Of a DNA stretch of 64,000 nt, positions 1-10,699 are shown piece after piece (the stretch's first letter is position 1; each line of letters opens with the position of its first letter). Source of the stretch: Effrenium voratum (lineage: Eukaryota > Sar > Dinophyceae > Suessiales > Symbiodiniaceae); assembly GCA_963377175.1 (NCBI GenBank), contig CAUJNA010001247.1:203106-267105 (forward strand), read 5' to 3'. Under the pieces are notes generated by a model. It did not search any database and was not told the origin of the DNA. It was given only the letters and a program-made list of their open reading frames with translations. The translations under genes and the position numbers were made by a program.

Positions 1-75
1 CATTGTTTGGAACAAAGGAAGAACCTGGCTCCGTGTCGATCGCTTCGCGCTGACGCATGAAACTAGATGCTCATA

Positions 76-196
76 CTGTGGACAAAATCCAGCACCACTT
101 GGAAACCGTGGGAAACCATGGTGCATTGGTATTTACAAGGGAATCATCATTAGTAGGTTTCTTAGGTGGTGCGAAATGCATTTCGCCCATCCACAG
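76..196 (+). mobile_element. MITE family A, copy A1
   Basis: The element is 121 bp with imperfect terminal inverted repeats. The left end starts CTGTGGACAAAATCC and the right end finishes GCCCATCCACAG. It is flanked by TA on both sides (74-75 and 197-198), as expected for a TA-target Tc1/mariner-derived MITE. It carries no coding capacity of its own. Confidence 0.85.
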
Positions 197-469
197 TATT
201 GCCAGCCGCCAGGTAGTAGGCTCCATGCTTACGATTTACACGCGCAGCTGCCAGGATAGAGTATGCATTGGCGACACCGTGCTGTCAGTGAACGGGGTTG
301 CCGACAAAGACAAGGCACCCGGGAGGCTTGTTGTTTAGGCCCGTGTCAGAAGCGCCAAACTCGCAGTGTAGATGTGAATGCAATCTGCAGGAGGTTTTGA
401 ACGACTTTCTGAGGTACAGAACTTTATACAGCTTTGCACACCTTGGCTCGCAACGTTCACGTAGGTTGA

Positions 470-646
470 TATGTGTGCAAACATACTGGAAGCAATGATG
501 CAATTGTGATGGTTTGTGTCGCGACGGACCGCACCACCCAATTGCCTGCGAGCTATCTTGAAATCCTTCCTATTGGCATGGCCTACAACAGTTCCCATGG
601 AGACATTGTGTACTCTGTGGCTGAACATGAAATGCCCATTTGTTAG
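470..646 (+). CDS. Unidentified coding-like fragment
   Basis: A stop-free stretch without a usable start codon encodes a peptide of natural composition, including AIVMVCVATDRTTQLPASYL and ILPIGMAYNSSHGDIVYSVA, and ends at TAG. It could be an exon or the remains of a gene. I do not recognise the family. The alternative frames across the same bases are less protein-like. A second open stretch (725-1054, another frame) follows directly and may be a continuation after a frameshift, but this cannot be shown. Confidence 0.25.
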   Translation, partial: YVCKHTGSNDAIVMVCVATDRTTQLPASYLEILPIGMAYNSSHGDIVYSVAEHEMPIC

Positions 647-1515
647 GAGCACCCAAGTCTACGGAGTTGCGAAGGTTACCCGCAGTTCTGTTGGCTGCTC
701 GTTCACCAAACGGATCCGAGCGACGTGAACCTCAGGGAGGGCGGGAGCTCCACGGTTGGCACAAGAGGCCGTTGGTTTTGCCCAGTTGTGGCATACATTG
801 CAGAGCCAGATACGCAACTGATGGATGCACATGAAAAGCTTCAAGATTACTGTCATTTACTTTATGTAGGAGTATTTCACACATGCGTCGTTTTGCAAAG
901 TTTCTCGCAAAATGATACGGGATATCCAGAAAACAGCCTCCCAAGACTAGAGGAAAAACCTAAAAACAATACGAGACGTCCTAACGTTGGAATGAACACA
1001 CCCCAGAAAAGTAACTTGACGCTGACTCACAAACATGCGGATGACGGACTTTAGCAAGGCGCTGGCCGCTTCTTTTGCTGGATGCACATAGCCGCGTTCA
1101 GTCAAGCCAAGTCAGTTCAGTCCAACACAATCAAGTCAAGTTCAGCCAGGTCTGGGCAAGCATGCATCAAGGCGAATCCACCCCTAAACTCAAAGCAAGT
1201 CACGGGAAGACAGGTTCAAATCATGTATTTTTGTTTCTCCGGCGCAGATAAGCCACACGTTTCTGCTTGCTTTCATGGCCGCGTGCAAATTTTGTACTGG
1301 CAACCACTTTGAGGTCTCAACAAAAGCTTCTGCTTCTTTCGACCCTTTCCCCCCTGACTCCTGACGAGTATGTTGTTTGTCGGTGCTTGAGTTATACATT
1401 CACTCGGATGTATTGTTTTTTTTTTTTTGTAGCGCATGCGCATGTGCTGCTGGCGGTTCTCATTGAATCCTGGCTCCCAAAGAGCAGGTTCTGAGAGGGA
1501 TGAACCAACACTTAC

Positions 1516-1680
1516 CTCTCGTGCCGGTGTCCAAACGCCATAAGAAAGCGCAAAGAGCACAGCACAGCCTTTGGGTCTTGGAGAAAAGTTAGTTTTCACC
1601 AGTCTCAGTATTCTGGCCAACCCCTCAAGTGCGATCATTTCGCGAAATTGCTTTGCAGAGGCACGCATGACTTCCAATTG
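1516..1680 (-). CDS. Internal exon, armadillo/HEAT-like helical repeat
   Basis: Read on the - strand, this 165-base segment is open in phase 0 and codes 55 residues, with IALEGLARILRLVK followed by KGCAVLFALSYGV, a helix-loop-helix pattern like one armadillo repeat. It is bounded upstream by an AG (TAGTCTTAAG) and downstream by a consensus donor GTAAGT whose first base is 1515. No neighbouring exons were found, because the - strand on either side contains only weak candidates. The exon call rests on the combination of an exact GTAAGT, a compatible acceptor and peptide quality; the repeat assignment is an inference from pattern only. Confidence 0.45.
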
Positions 1681-1894
1681 CTTAAGACTATTTTTTTCCC
1701 TGATGGTTTTAAAGGGAATCGATCACTACCGGACATGTTTTATTTTATTTTTCCAGGGGGCGCAAAGCAAATGGCACGCATGAGGCACGCATGATGTGAG
1801 GCCGTTCAGGAGATCGCATCCAAGGAAGAGCTCCAGCTGCGGCTCGAACATCAAACACTCCTCTGTGTGTTGTTTGAGGCTACCCTTTCCAGGT

Positions 1895-2011
1895 GGCTGT
1901 GGGTCAAAACCAATGGTACCATTTTGGTTGGTAAGTGAATTCACCACCCATTTTAGTCCATTTTAGTGGTGATTGGCATGTTCACTGGGGGTACGGGCTT
2001 TTGACCCATGG
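1895..2011 (+). mobile_element. MITE family B, copy B1
   Basis: The 117-bp element runs from GGCTGTGGGTCAAAACC to TTTTGACCCATG and is flanked by a perfect 6-bp duplication CCAGGT (1889-1894 and 2012-2017). Internal landmarks shared with other copies are ATGGTACCATTTTGG, GAATTCACCACCCATTTTAG and GATGTTCACTGGGGGTAC type sequence. Confidence 0.9.
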
Positions 2012-2088
2012 CCAGGTTGTTTTAAAGGGAAGCCACAAGGAACGCCCTACATTTTGACGCACGGCTGCTGAAGAAAATTCAGAAGCCC

Positions 2089-2136
2089 AAAATGGCAACC
2101 TTGGCAAATGGAACCAAAGACGACCTGCGGTTGCCC
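2089..2136 (-). mobile_element. MITE family C, fragment
   Basis: This is a partial copy in reverse orientation. It carries the internal C block (ATGGCAACCTTGGCAAATGG, then an AACCAAAG-like segment and a CCTGCGG block), but neither terminal repeat is recognisable. Confidence 0.45.
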
Positions 2137-2493
2137 GTTGGCTCTTGAATTTTGCGCCACATAGCTGCCTCTGCTCTCCGTCTTTTCAATGACGCACCAT
2201 TCTCCACGGTTCTGAGGCGCGTGCTGCGCGGCCCTCGCCGCGAGATGCAGGCCGTGAAGGATGTGAAGACGCAAGCAGGGGCCCAAGATCCGCAAGTTGC
2301 GCACAAATCCGGCCGGCAGCTGGTACGAGGAGTACTGGGTCACAGTGCTTGTGATTTTTTGTTTGCGATTGTTTTTTTGGTGTGAGCCGACATGACCATG
2401 ATATCAATATTGGTGGAAAAGGCGGACATTTATTGGCCATCCGCCCTTCAACATGTTGGAGAAGTAAAGATATCCATTCCGTTTTTGCTCCAG

Positions 2494-2720
2494 TTTTCAA
2501 AGCGGCCAGAACGCCGTTCAAGGGGGTCTGGGATTATGGCACTCCAGACCGCGCTCCAGCTGAGGATGGCAAGGGAAAACCGCCGGCACCAGACAAGCCG
2601 CGGCCTGAGTTGCTGTCAGGCTGTGCTGATTTTGCAGTGGCTAGCAGAATCTTTGGCATTGACTTTGTTGAGATTGGGAGGGTCCTTCAATGCTTATCCT
2701 ATGCAGAGGATCCTGAGAAT
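2494..2720 (+). CDS. Putative exon, unidentified Pro/Lys-rich product
   Basis: An acceptor-like CTCCAG precedes an open frame coding VFKAARTPFKGVWDYGTPD and GKGKPPAPDKPRPELL, which is protein-like in composition. A GC-type donor after ...CTGTCAG near 2616 would end the exon there; otherwise the frame stays open up to the hairpin element beginning at 2721, where it becomes element sequence. The family is unknown and no partner exons were linked. Confidence 0.3.
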
Positions 2721-2865
2721 CTGAGGGTTTTTGTATTACACCCTGGGAATACACCCACTGGGTATTGACCCCATTTAGACACATTTCCGGATAAAACCGT
2801 GTTTTTTTGAACCATTCTGGGTCATTTCCCAGTGTAATCCCAGGGTGTAATACAAAAACCCTCAG
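2721..2865. mobile_element. Hairpin MITE with perfect 28-bp terminal inverted repeats
   Basis: The left end, starting CTGAGGGTTTTTGTATTACA, and the right end are exact reverse complements over 28 bp (2721-2748 and 2838-2865). Imperfect pairing continues for about 20 bp further inside. The loop holds no ORF. Only one copy was seen in this window. Confidence 0.85.
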
Positions 2866-5350
2866 AGAGAAGCTCCCGGCTGTTCTCTTTTGTAGCTGCC
2901 ATGCTGCAAAGGGCGAGATAGAGCGGAGCTTAGGCCCACCTTGAGAATGTAAGCGGATCCCCATGGATTTCAGCTGACAGGCCTTGGGAGATGCGTTAAG
3001 AATGCCTTGTGCGTTGCCAATCCGCAGGAGACTCCTCAACAGCTTCAAGTTTTGAGGAAGGCTTCAACCGATAATGTACACGCCATGGAGTCCTGGAACT
3101 TGGAGTGCCTCAAGCAACCCAAAAGCCAGCTTTCTGTGGTAGAAGGCAAGCAAGTTCCATTGCCAAACATAAAACATGCGCTGGGAGAGTACTGGTCATC
3201 CTGGAAGGGCCGTAGAATCGTTTGTGTTTCATGCTGTATGTTCAACGGATGTGCAATCGTGGCCTTTTGCGTGTTCTGGCAATCCTCTCCTGGCGTGACC
3301 AGCTTGTTGCTGGATTGCAGCGCGCTTGCTGGAGGTCTGAATCGTTCGGAAAAGCCTTTGCACGAGCGGTACTTCTCAGGCATGTGTTCAGCAAAGCGCC
3401 TTGACTTTGGATTGCAGGCCACGTGCACTTGTTTTCTTGTGACCTTTTCTCAAGCCTTAATTCAGAGCCTCACTGCGCGCGTAAACTGCCGCAGAGTGAG
3501 GCCGTTTCACTGCTGCCAGAAAGCTTGCCATCAATGGTGCATCAGCGAGACACAGACATAGACATGGATGGGCACATGGACACACACACACACACACATA
3601 GGGGCAACACTGCTTGGGACGAGTGTAAGACAACCTGCTTGCGTCAGTGCCTTTCCAACACAGAGCCAGACAACTTGCTACACTACGCAGGTTCACCAGG
3701 CCTAGGCAGAGAGCTGGTTCTCAATAGGTCGATCATGAGCATGAGAAGCTTCACTCCGCAACGCCTCGACCATGACATCAGCGGCCAGGAGGGAACTGGA
3801 CTGAACTGGATGGGATGTGCCCAGCAAGCAGCTTTCAGACCTTTTGCAGTTGCCTGCCCTTCCAGGGACGACTCGCGTCTTTCGGCCACCCTGGGATGGT
3901 CGTGAGCGCAGGCAGGAGCTCGTGAGGGGCGTGGCGGGGTGGCGGGCCTTTGCTTCTGCAGGCAGCCGGGGGCACTCGCCTGGGCCACTTGGTCCTCAGG
4001 CGCGCGAGCGAGAGAGCAGTGTGCGTCTGAGGAGCCCCAGGAAACAAGAGTCCCGCAATCTTTATTTACTTCAACTCCGGATTCTTGGAGAAGCCCTGTT
4101 CATTTTTCTGGTGGACCGGTTGCCTGTTTTCAAGTTTCGTGTCACCAGGAGATGAGGAGGGTGTCATTTAGAGCGACCCCCTCGCACCAGTCAGTGCAGC
4201 AGGCACATCGGCCACCGCCTCTGATCGAATCTTGTTTTTCAGGAATTCAGAATACTTACATGACTGTCGCTTTGGCACACTTGAGGTTTGCCCTGTCTTC
4301 TGCTTCTGGCGGCGAACTTAGCGCTGCAAGCGCACACTGCTGAAGTGACAGAGTACATTGCCATCCTGCTCCCGTCCTTCATTCGAACAGCCTATTGCCC
4401 TCTCTTGTAAGATGCATTGCTCGTGATTCACCCGAGCACTTCCGAGGCACACGCTTCCTGGAACTGCATGATGAGAGCGAGGCCGGATTTGCAAAGCCCA
4501 TCTGAACACAACGACCACTTGAGATCCGTGGCTGCAGGAAGAGGGCGACAAGCAGGAAATGCATGCTCTCGATGAAAACGACGAGGCCCTTGCCAGCAAG
4601 CATATCACCAAATAAACCGCCAGACCGATTGACCGACAGGCACGGCTGGACGTAGAATTGAAGATGGCTCAGGAGATGCATTCATTCAGTTCCTTTCTGC
4701 AATGTTGCGGAGCAGGTGTACCACCTTTGTTGCGAGGACTCACTTGGACGACTTATGGCGAGCCGACACACGCACTTGCATTGCCGCGTTGAGTTCAATG
4801 TTTTGTTTTTGTTTTAAAATCTCACGTTGGGGAGATCATCTGGATATGCGCAGGCATTGGTTGATGTCTCTACCGTACTGTTGCCTGACCAAGCACTGGG
4901 CCCACATCTCAGAGATGTTTCTTGAACAAGACAGTCGCCTAAGCAATGCAGACAGCAGGACTCGGGTTGCTTTGGTTGCCAGTGTTGCCTACAGAATCAG
5001 GTTTCAGCGTTTGAATTTTTTGCTGCGACGCGCTGGCATGGCGACGACGCCTCTGGTTTCGCCGATAAAGGTTTCCATTCTGTGCATCGTCATTTCGTCA
5101 TTTATGTGGGGATTCACGCGAGTTATGTGAAGCCAGACATGTCAGTAACCGCGACAGGTTTTGAGCAAGCTCGACAGACTGTGGGTAACCACGCTATACT
5201 TTTCCAGGACTGTCTCTAGAAACAAACACTTTACGGAGGTGGTTCCATATGAACATTCATGGCCATGGTGCCGAATCGGACTGAAATTGAAGCCCCTTCG
5301 CTGGAGGTCTGCATATCGCTGGCGTGCCGGCTGCGGCCTGAGAGAGCCAT
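2866..5350. other. Region with no supported gene
   Basis: The stretch contains open frames of up to 184 codons (3007-3561) and 142 codons (4702-5130), but such lengths are expected by chance in this amount of DNA and no motif or splice chain supports them. A short CA tract lies near 3580-3597. Confidence 0.4.
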
Positions 5351-5478
5351 GGGGGTTGATCAAAAGGTCCTTGACATGGGATGACCATCAGGAAAACCAC
5401 CAAAAAAGATGATATTTCCCACCGAAAGGGAGAAGGTACCCTGGGTCATTTGCGGGCCAGGAATATTGATCAACCCCC
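5351..5478 (+). mobile_element. MITE family D, copy D1 (full length)
   Basis: The element starts GGGGGTTGATCAAAAGGTCC and ends TTGATCAACCCCC, giving 13-bp perfect terminal inverted repeats. The interior includes TGACATGGGATGACCATCAG and a GATGATATTTCCC block found in the other D copies. Confidence 0.8.
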
Positions 5479-8420
5479 ACATGTGCCATGTTCCGCCCAG
5501 GATGCTAAGATGATAGTTAGTTGTCAAGCCAGGATTTGGAAACGCCATGTCCGCGATCATGCAGCATAGCAACGCTAGAGATTGCTTGACATGGGCTTGC
5601 GGATAGGGGTAGCAGTGGTGGCGAAAGCTTTGTCTAAGCCAGCTGAAGGTAGGCTCTTCAGGTTTAGCAAGCCAAGGCTACCTGCTCCACCGCATTTGAT
5701 ATCCCGCTATCTACGCAGGCAGGTGCTGGGATATTTGAAATGAATATATTTGCAAGAAGAACAGAATTCAAGGAACTTCTACGGGTCTTAGTCTTAGTAC
5801 ATTGCTAGACTGCTTCAACGCCTTCGTTTAAGCATTCAAGAAACCCGCGCTTCCGAGTCCCTGTTTGAGAGATCAGATTTTCCAGGTTGCAATTGTGCAG
5901 GTTACTGCCATAGAGCCGCACGGCTTGCTGAAGAAATGTGCTGATGATCCTGCGCAGGCTTGGCTTGACTGAACGTGTTTGTTCATTGACATCCATCGTT
6001 ACTAAGGCAATACATAGGAACCCATCTCACAAAAGGCGTGCCATGTTCTGACATCATGCAACTAACTTCTCACCCTGACCTCCATGCGCGGTGCTGCAAG
6101 ACATCCAGTGTTGAACCACTCCCCTGCAGTTGTCCACGGATGGCATTGCCCTACGCCTCGCTTCCGCCACGGCCTTGAGTCACCGCGAGTCGGTGCAGGC
6201 ATGTGCTCCTGACGGATGTTCCATCGTGTTTGCATGGCACGGTGAAGCAGATGGGGAGAACGCTGGGAGAGAAGTGAGGTGGATGGCGTCTCGGGGCTCA
6301 ACGGCGTGAGGCACCTCAAGCTCCTGTTGCAGAAGCTCCACGTGACTGCAGGCCAGAAGCACTTGGATTGATTTGATGGGTTTTGGGAATCAACGGGACG
6401 AGAGAAGATTCGATTCAGAGTTCAAAAGACTGAGTTTGATTGGTTTGACATTGGCCTTTCTCGAATCAAACCATTTGTTGACAGAACCCTAAACCCTAAA
6501 CCCCAAACCTTCGCAACGGATGGGGCATGTGAAGGCACCTATCCGGTCATGTGCCTCAGGCGATCGATCACAAGGTCTCAGAGTGAACTTTGTGTTCTGC
6601 AGAGAGGCTCGGCAGCTCCAAGCAGCTGGACTTGGCGAGTCTTTTGGTCTGAGGTGAAGTTCCACTTCTGCTTCAAGAACAGGGAGTGTGCCGGATGCCA
6701 GGTTTACCCTCCTGGGCCCCCGATCCTGTAAATGGAACCAAGTCTTCCAAGGGGCCGTCCGTTCGGGAGCTTCCATAGGGAGGGTAGTTTCTGGGACTTG
6801 CTTTCTCTATAGTGCTGCTTTCGCTTGGGTGAGGAAGGGACAGCCTTGCACGTGGCGACTCTCCACAAGCCGGGTCCATAGCTCACAATCGACAAAACTG
6901 GCGATCGCAGATTTGGGCTTAGCGAGCCGTGTCAATCTTCACCTGATGCAAACCGCCGGACCCCAGTCACCGAGATGCAAGGGTCAATCTCTTGGGTTTT
7001 GACCTGAGATGCCATTGTGCCGAAGTCAAGTCACCACATGTCAGGAGGTTATACCAAGCAGCCATGCGCTGAAGACTCGTAGCCAGGAAGGGGCAGGGCC
7101 TTCTGCAGCGTCTGCTGGAAGAGGGAGCGGATCCCCGGCAGGACCAACTCCGGCTTCGCAAGCAGAACGGGACTGGCAACCATGTCAATGTTGCTTTCCG
7201 GCTTTCGGCCTTCCAAAGATGATGGCGTTTTGGTCAATCGGCCGAAAGCAAAGCATTGGCTCGATTTGACAAAGTTCATCGGTCAATGCCGGGGTTGCCT
7301 CACGAAGCTACGGCCGGCACCGGGTTGATGACTCTTGCATGGCTATTTGCTGGCTGGAGCACCTGCATTTCTGATAGGCGACAGGTCCCCATCCAAAGTT
7401 TCTACACGGGCCACTGACTTGATACTTTGGCGCCTGCTCATTCCGCTGACTTCAATCCTCTTCAGCACTACCCCCGTTCCAACCAACATGGAAGCTGAAC
7501 GCGGATGGCAGACTACGGTCATTTACAATCTGTCCACTTCCACTTTTGGAGGGAGGATACCCGGTCTTCCTCTGGCAGTTGCAAAATCTACGATTCCTTG
7601 TCCAGCGTCAGAGCCAGCCTGAACCAACCCCAAGCCCCTAACCTACTCTCAACCATACTCCAAGATCTGAACCCAAACAAAGCACATCTACCGCTAATTA
7701 CAATCCTGACCGGGACCCCGCACCCCCATTCATGCTCACCCCATTTATGCTCAACTTTTATGTTGCTGTCATTTCAGATCCGTGATAGTATGATGGAGCT
7801 GTAGTCCCTTGCGGCACTTCTCCATTGCAGAACTTTTCCATGTCACCATCCAAGCTGGAGCCAACCCTGAACACACCTTTGCCCAGCCTCCAAGCTCCAG
7901 AGCTCCTGGACATGAACCTTCCCGAAACCCGAAAAGGAGCAACGCAGCCACACCCCACCCCAAGGCCAAAGCCAAAGCTGAGGCCTCTCCCAGCGACTTT
8001 GCTCCCACGCACCACCCCGCAACACGCTGATGCCTCGAATGTTTCAGTGCACCTGTCAAGCCCGGGAGGAGTACACCTTCTCCTCGCGAGGAGAACCTGG
8101 ATCTGCCCAGGCTAGGCGAGCGGGCAGGTCATGTTTGAGATTTCTGAACCGCATCCAATGCAGACCTCATTCCACTCCAAAGGGAAGGGGGGCAGATTCA
8201 ATCCCAGCGAAGCGGCGACTGGACACGTGCCTCCATGGGATCCTTCCAGGCTATACATTTAGCTGCAGCACGAGGGCTAGTTCGCCGGCGACTTACGTTG
8301 CAAAGGGCAGGCATGCATTTCATGCAGCGACTTGTTGAATGTTTAGCGACCAGGGCACCTTCTAACATGATCCCTTGATTGTCCACCGTTTTCTGCTTTG
8401 ACCCAAAGCTGAGCCATGTG
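5479..8420. other. Region with no supported gene, containing telomere-like sequence
   Basis: No splice-compatible exon chain or recognisable protein motif was found. Between about 7600 and 8030 the + strand is C-rich and the - strand G-rich, which produces overlapping open frames of biased composition that I do not accept as genes. A CCCTAAA-type repeat lies at 6485-6508. Confidence 0.4.
6485..6508 (-). repeat. Interstitial telomere-like repeat (TTTAGGG type)
   Basis: The + strand reads AACCCTAAACCCTAAACCCC followed by AAACC, i.e. about three tandem units of CCCTAAA with one variant. TTTAGGG is the plant-type telomere unit also used by dinoflagellates. It is too short to be a telomere. Confidence 0.6.
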
Positions 8421-8423
8421 TGA

Positions 8424-9162
8424 CCTGCAACGCGAGAAGGTCACATTGACCTGCTGCTGCAGCATGGCGCAAGCGTGCATGCATTCCTGCCTGGCTTGGC
8501 TCCATTCGCACCCGGACACGTTGGTGATGGTGTGACAGGCGTACAGCCGGGTGAACAACAAGGACAACTACTCTGCCCTCCACGAGGACGGCAAATTTGG
8601 ACGCACTGAGGGCGTTTCTGCATGCCTCAGTGACTCAGGCAGCTGCATATGGCCTGGTTGAAACTGCACACTTCCTGTTGAAGTGCAAAGCTGACCCGAA
8701 CACGCCGAACTTGAAGGCGCCGAAGGATGTGTGAATGTTCCCATGTCGCCCATGTCGATTTCGGGGTGCGTCCAGGCTTGATTGACCATGCATTTGTTGG
8801 GTACTGTGTCACTTGTGCAGCTGACTGCAGATCCATGTGATTGCCATGTATGCCCTGAGAAACACACCGCTCTACACGTCGCAGCGCGGGCTGGCGATGT
8901 CAGGCGCGGGCACATTGAGCACACACACACACACTCAGACAGACAGACCAGACCAGACCAGACAAAGGTCACCCTGGTAAATCTGCCTGGCCGGTAGTAA
9001 CCCTAGCTCATTTTTTTTGAGCCACACCCATGTGGCAGGTGTTGCCATTTGCTGAAGAACTTCAAAGCCGACCTGCAGGCAATTGGCGGCAATTTGCTGC
9101 TGCCCAGCGGAGTCTGCATTGCGGATTGTATGTTCACGGCCTGTCACCTCGCCGAATCATGA
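8424..9162 (+). pseudogene. Decayed ankyrin-repeat gene (or unresolved exons)
   Basis: Five ankyrin-like fragments follow one another on the + strand in changing frames. They are EGHIDLLLQHGASVHA (8436-8483), VNNKDNYSALHEDG (8551-8592), GLVETAHFLLKCKADPNTPN (8651-8710), HTALHVAARAGDVR (8863-8904) and HLLKNFKADLQAIGGN (9046-9093), the last ending at TGA 9160-9162. The TALH and LLL..GA motifs are typical of the 33-residue ankyrin repeat, a protein-interaction fold. In-frame stops, frame changes, a CA microsatellite and a family C element (about 8958-9036) interrupt the series. Decay is the simplest reading, but small introns cannot be excluded for some of the gaps. Confidence 0.55.
8958..9036 (-). 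mobile_element. MITE family C, degraded copy inside ankyrin relic
   Basis: In reverse orientation it keeps CACCCTGGTAAAT, a degenerate centre, AACCCTAGCTC, and the terminal block TTTTGAGCCACACCCATG. It separates the fourth and fifth ankyrin fragments. Confidence 0.55.
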
Positions 9163-9561
9163 TAGGCAAGAAATTCTCTTGGAGCAACGCCTGTTATTGT
9201 TGCGGCTTTGCCCTCAGCAGCTGATGGTGATATGACTTGAGCCGGACATGGGTGCGACCAGTTTGTTTGATCTGCACGAAGGTCGAACGCGGCAACTACA
9301 GGTGCGGTGCGAGGGGTCCTTTAGCTGACTTGCTTGGATACGAGCTTCAGGTTTGACAAGCTCTTTCACCTGATGGAGCGCTCGTTCGAGGATTTGCTTG
9401 TGGTCGTGCCAGCAGGTGTTTATTGATTTTTGCTGACCAGTGAACTTCCCTTCACCCTTGGTCATCTCCGTTCTGGACCCCGGATTTAAGAAGCCCCTGC
9501 TTCTTACCATGGAGTGTCCCTGGTTTTGGCGATGTATCACTGGAGGGGAACTCCCCCATAT

Positions 9562-9677
9562 GGCCATGGGTCAAAATCCGTACCCCCAATAAACATCCCC
9601 AATCCCCACTAAAATAGGTTCTAAAATGGGTGGCGCACCTACCCCAAAATGGGATCCCATTGGTTTTGACCCACAGC
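9562..9677 (-). mobile_element. MITE family B, copy B2
   Basis: A full-length copy in reverse orientation runs from GGCCATGGGTCAAAATCC to TTTTGACCCACAGC. The flanks CATAT and CACAT look like a one-mismatch 5-bp target duplication. Confidence 0.85.
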
Positions 9678-10027
9678 CACATGAAGAAGCAGGGGTTTAT
9701 CAATCCGTCAACCTGTGTTACCGCTCACCTGCCCGGTTTCGTCTCGCACATCTTTCCCGGGCCGCGCCAGGTGAGCCAACTCTGCGCCAGCGTGGCGCCG
9801 GGCCCTCGAAAAAGCGCGCGGCGTTGGGGGCGTTGGGTCGTTGTTCCAGCGGTTGGTTCCCCAGGGTTTTCCGGGTTTTTTTGTGGTTTTCCGTTCTTTT
9901 TAGCCATCGTTCTTTTCAAAAACCGATCGTTCTCCATTTCCAACCAGGGTTTTTGGTGGTTTCCAGAAAGAAGGATCCCTGGAAAGAATGGGGAAGCTAC
10001 CCCTAGAGTTGTGTCCTTGTGTTGTCA

Positions 10028-10168
10028 ATGTCGTTGTGTCGTTGGATGGACAGGTCGGTGGTCATGCGGGACAACAGCAGCCACAGAGTCCATCCCGAGT
10101 GGAGAGAGGCCTTGGACAAATCCCAGCCACTAATTTACATGCTGCGAGACGCACGCAGGCGCTGGTGA
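10028..10168 (+). CDS. Putative exon, unidentified helical protein
   Basis: This frame codes RDNSSHRVHPEWREALDK and SQPLIYMLRDARRRW before a TGA, a peptide much more protein-like than the overlapping longer frames. GC- and GT-type donors lie close to its 3' end (around 10153-10164). It probably belongs with the exon at 10371-10567, but a phase-consistent junction was not proven. ATG at 10028 is the first in frame and may not be the true start. The family is not recognised. Confidence 0.35.
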   Translation: MSLCRWMDRSVVMRDNSSHRVHPEWREALDKSQPLIYMLRDARRRW

Positions 10169-10230
10169 AGCAGGCTACGGAGTTCCCGGCGAAGCCCTGA
10201 GCTGTAATGGCAATTGAGTCACAATCAAAA

Positions 10231-10350
10231 GCTGGGGTAAGTGAAGGTTGGAATGAACAATCCCAACCAGAAATAGATGCAGCCACCTTCTTAATTCTTT
10301 ACGTGGTTCTGGGTAGACCATTTTGATACCAGGTTTTGATTGAGACTCAA
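10231..10350 (+). repeat. Dispersed repeat family G, copy 1
   Basis: The segment matches 21263-21388 in the same orientation with shared blocks CCAGAAATAG, GGTTCTGGGTAGACCATTTT and AGGTTTTGATTG or its variant. The estimated identity is roughly 75-80% by eye. Ends and target duplications are not defined. Confidence 0.65.
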
Positions 10351-10370
10351 TTGGGCAAGGGTGCGTGCAG

Positions 10371-10567
10371 TATTTGCTGGATCAAATCCTTGGGGATCCC
10401 AGAACATTCCGATTCAGGAAGGTTTGGACAGATACTCATCAGGTTTCATCAGGGCGAACAACGGTCGACATTCCGAGGATTGGGCCACTCAGCGCTGGAT
10501 GGAGATCATGAACAACTCTCCGGGTGCTGGCGAGGCCGCTCAGCCCCAGCCATGTTCTGACGTTTAA
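10371..10567 (+). CDS. Putative terminal exon, unidentified protein
   Basis: An acceptor GTGCGTGCAG lies at 10361-10370, after which the frame codes FAGSNPWGSQNIPIQEGLDR, YSSGFIRANNG and EDWATQRWMEIMNNSPGAGE, ending with CSDV and TGA at 10565-10567. Composition and codon use look like real protein. It lies immediately 3' of a family G repeat. Together with 10028-10168 it may form the end of one gene. I do not recognise the product. Confidence 0.4.
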
Positions 10568-10608
10568 GGTTCGGCATGTGTGGAGGAAGTCTTGCGCACG
10601 TGCAACAT

Positions 10609-10699
10609 ATACCCGCCCTCCCACTAACATGGCACCTCACAGGGAGGCCCAAGAGGAAAGAGCCCTCCCAGTGAGGTGCCATGTTAGGAGGCAGGGTAT
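10609..10699. mobile_element. Snap-back hairpin element
   Basis: ATACCC at the left is matched by GGGTAT at the right. Inside, TAACATGGCACCTCAC and GTGAGGTGCCATGTTA are perfect inverted repeats extended by GGGAGG/CCTCCC, with a loop of about 16 bases. There is no ORF. It could be a MITE or a hairpin RNA source. Confidence 0.7.

Noticed and set aside
3007..3561. A 184-codon ORF on the + strand
   Set aside because: In 64 kb read in six frames about one such length is expected by chance; no domain, start context or splice support was found.
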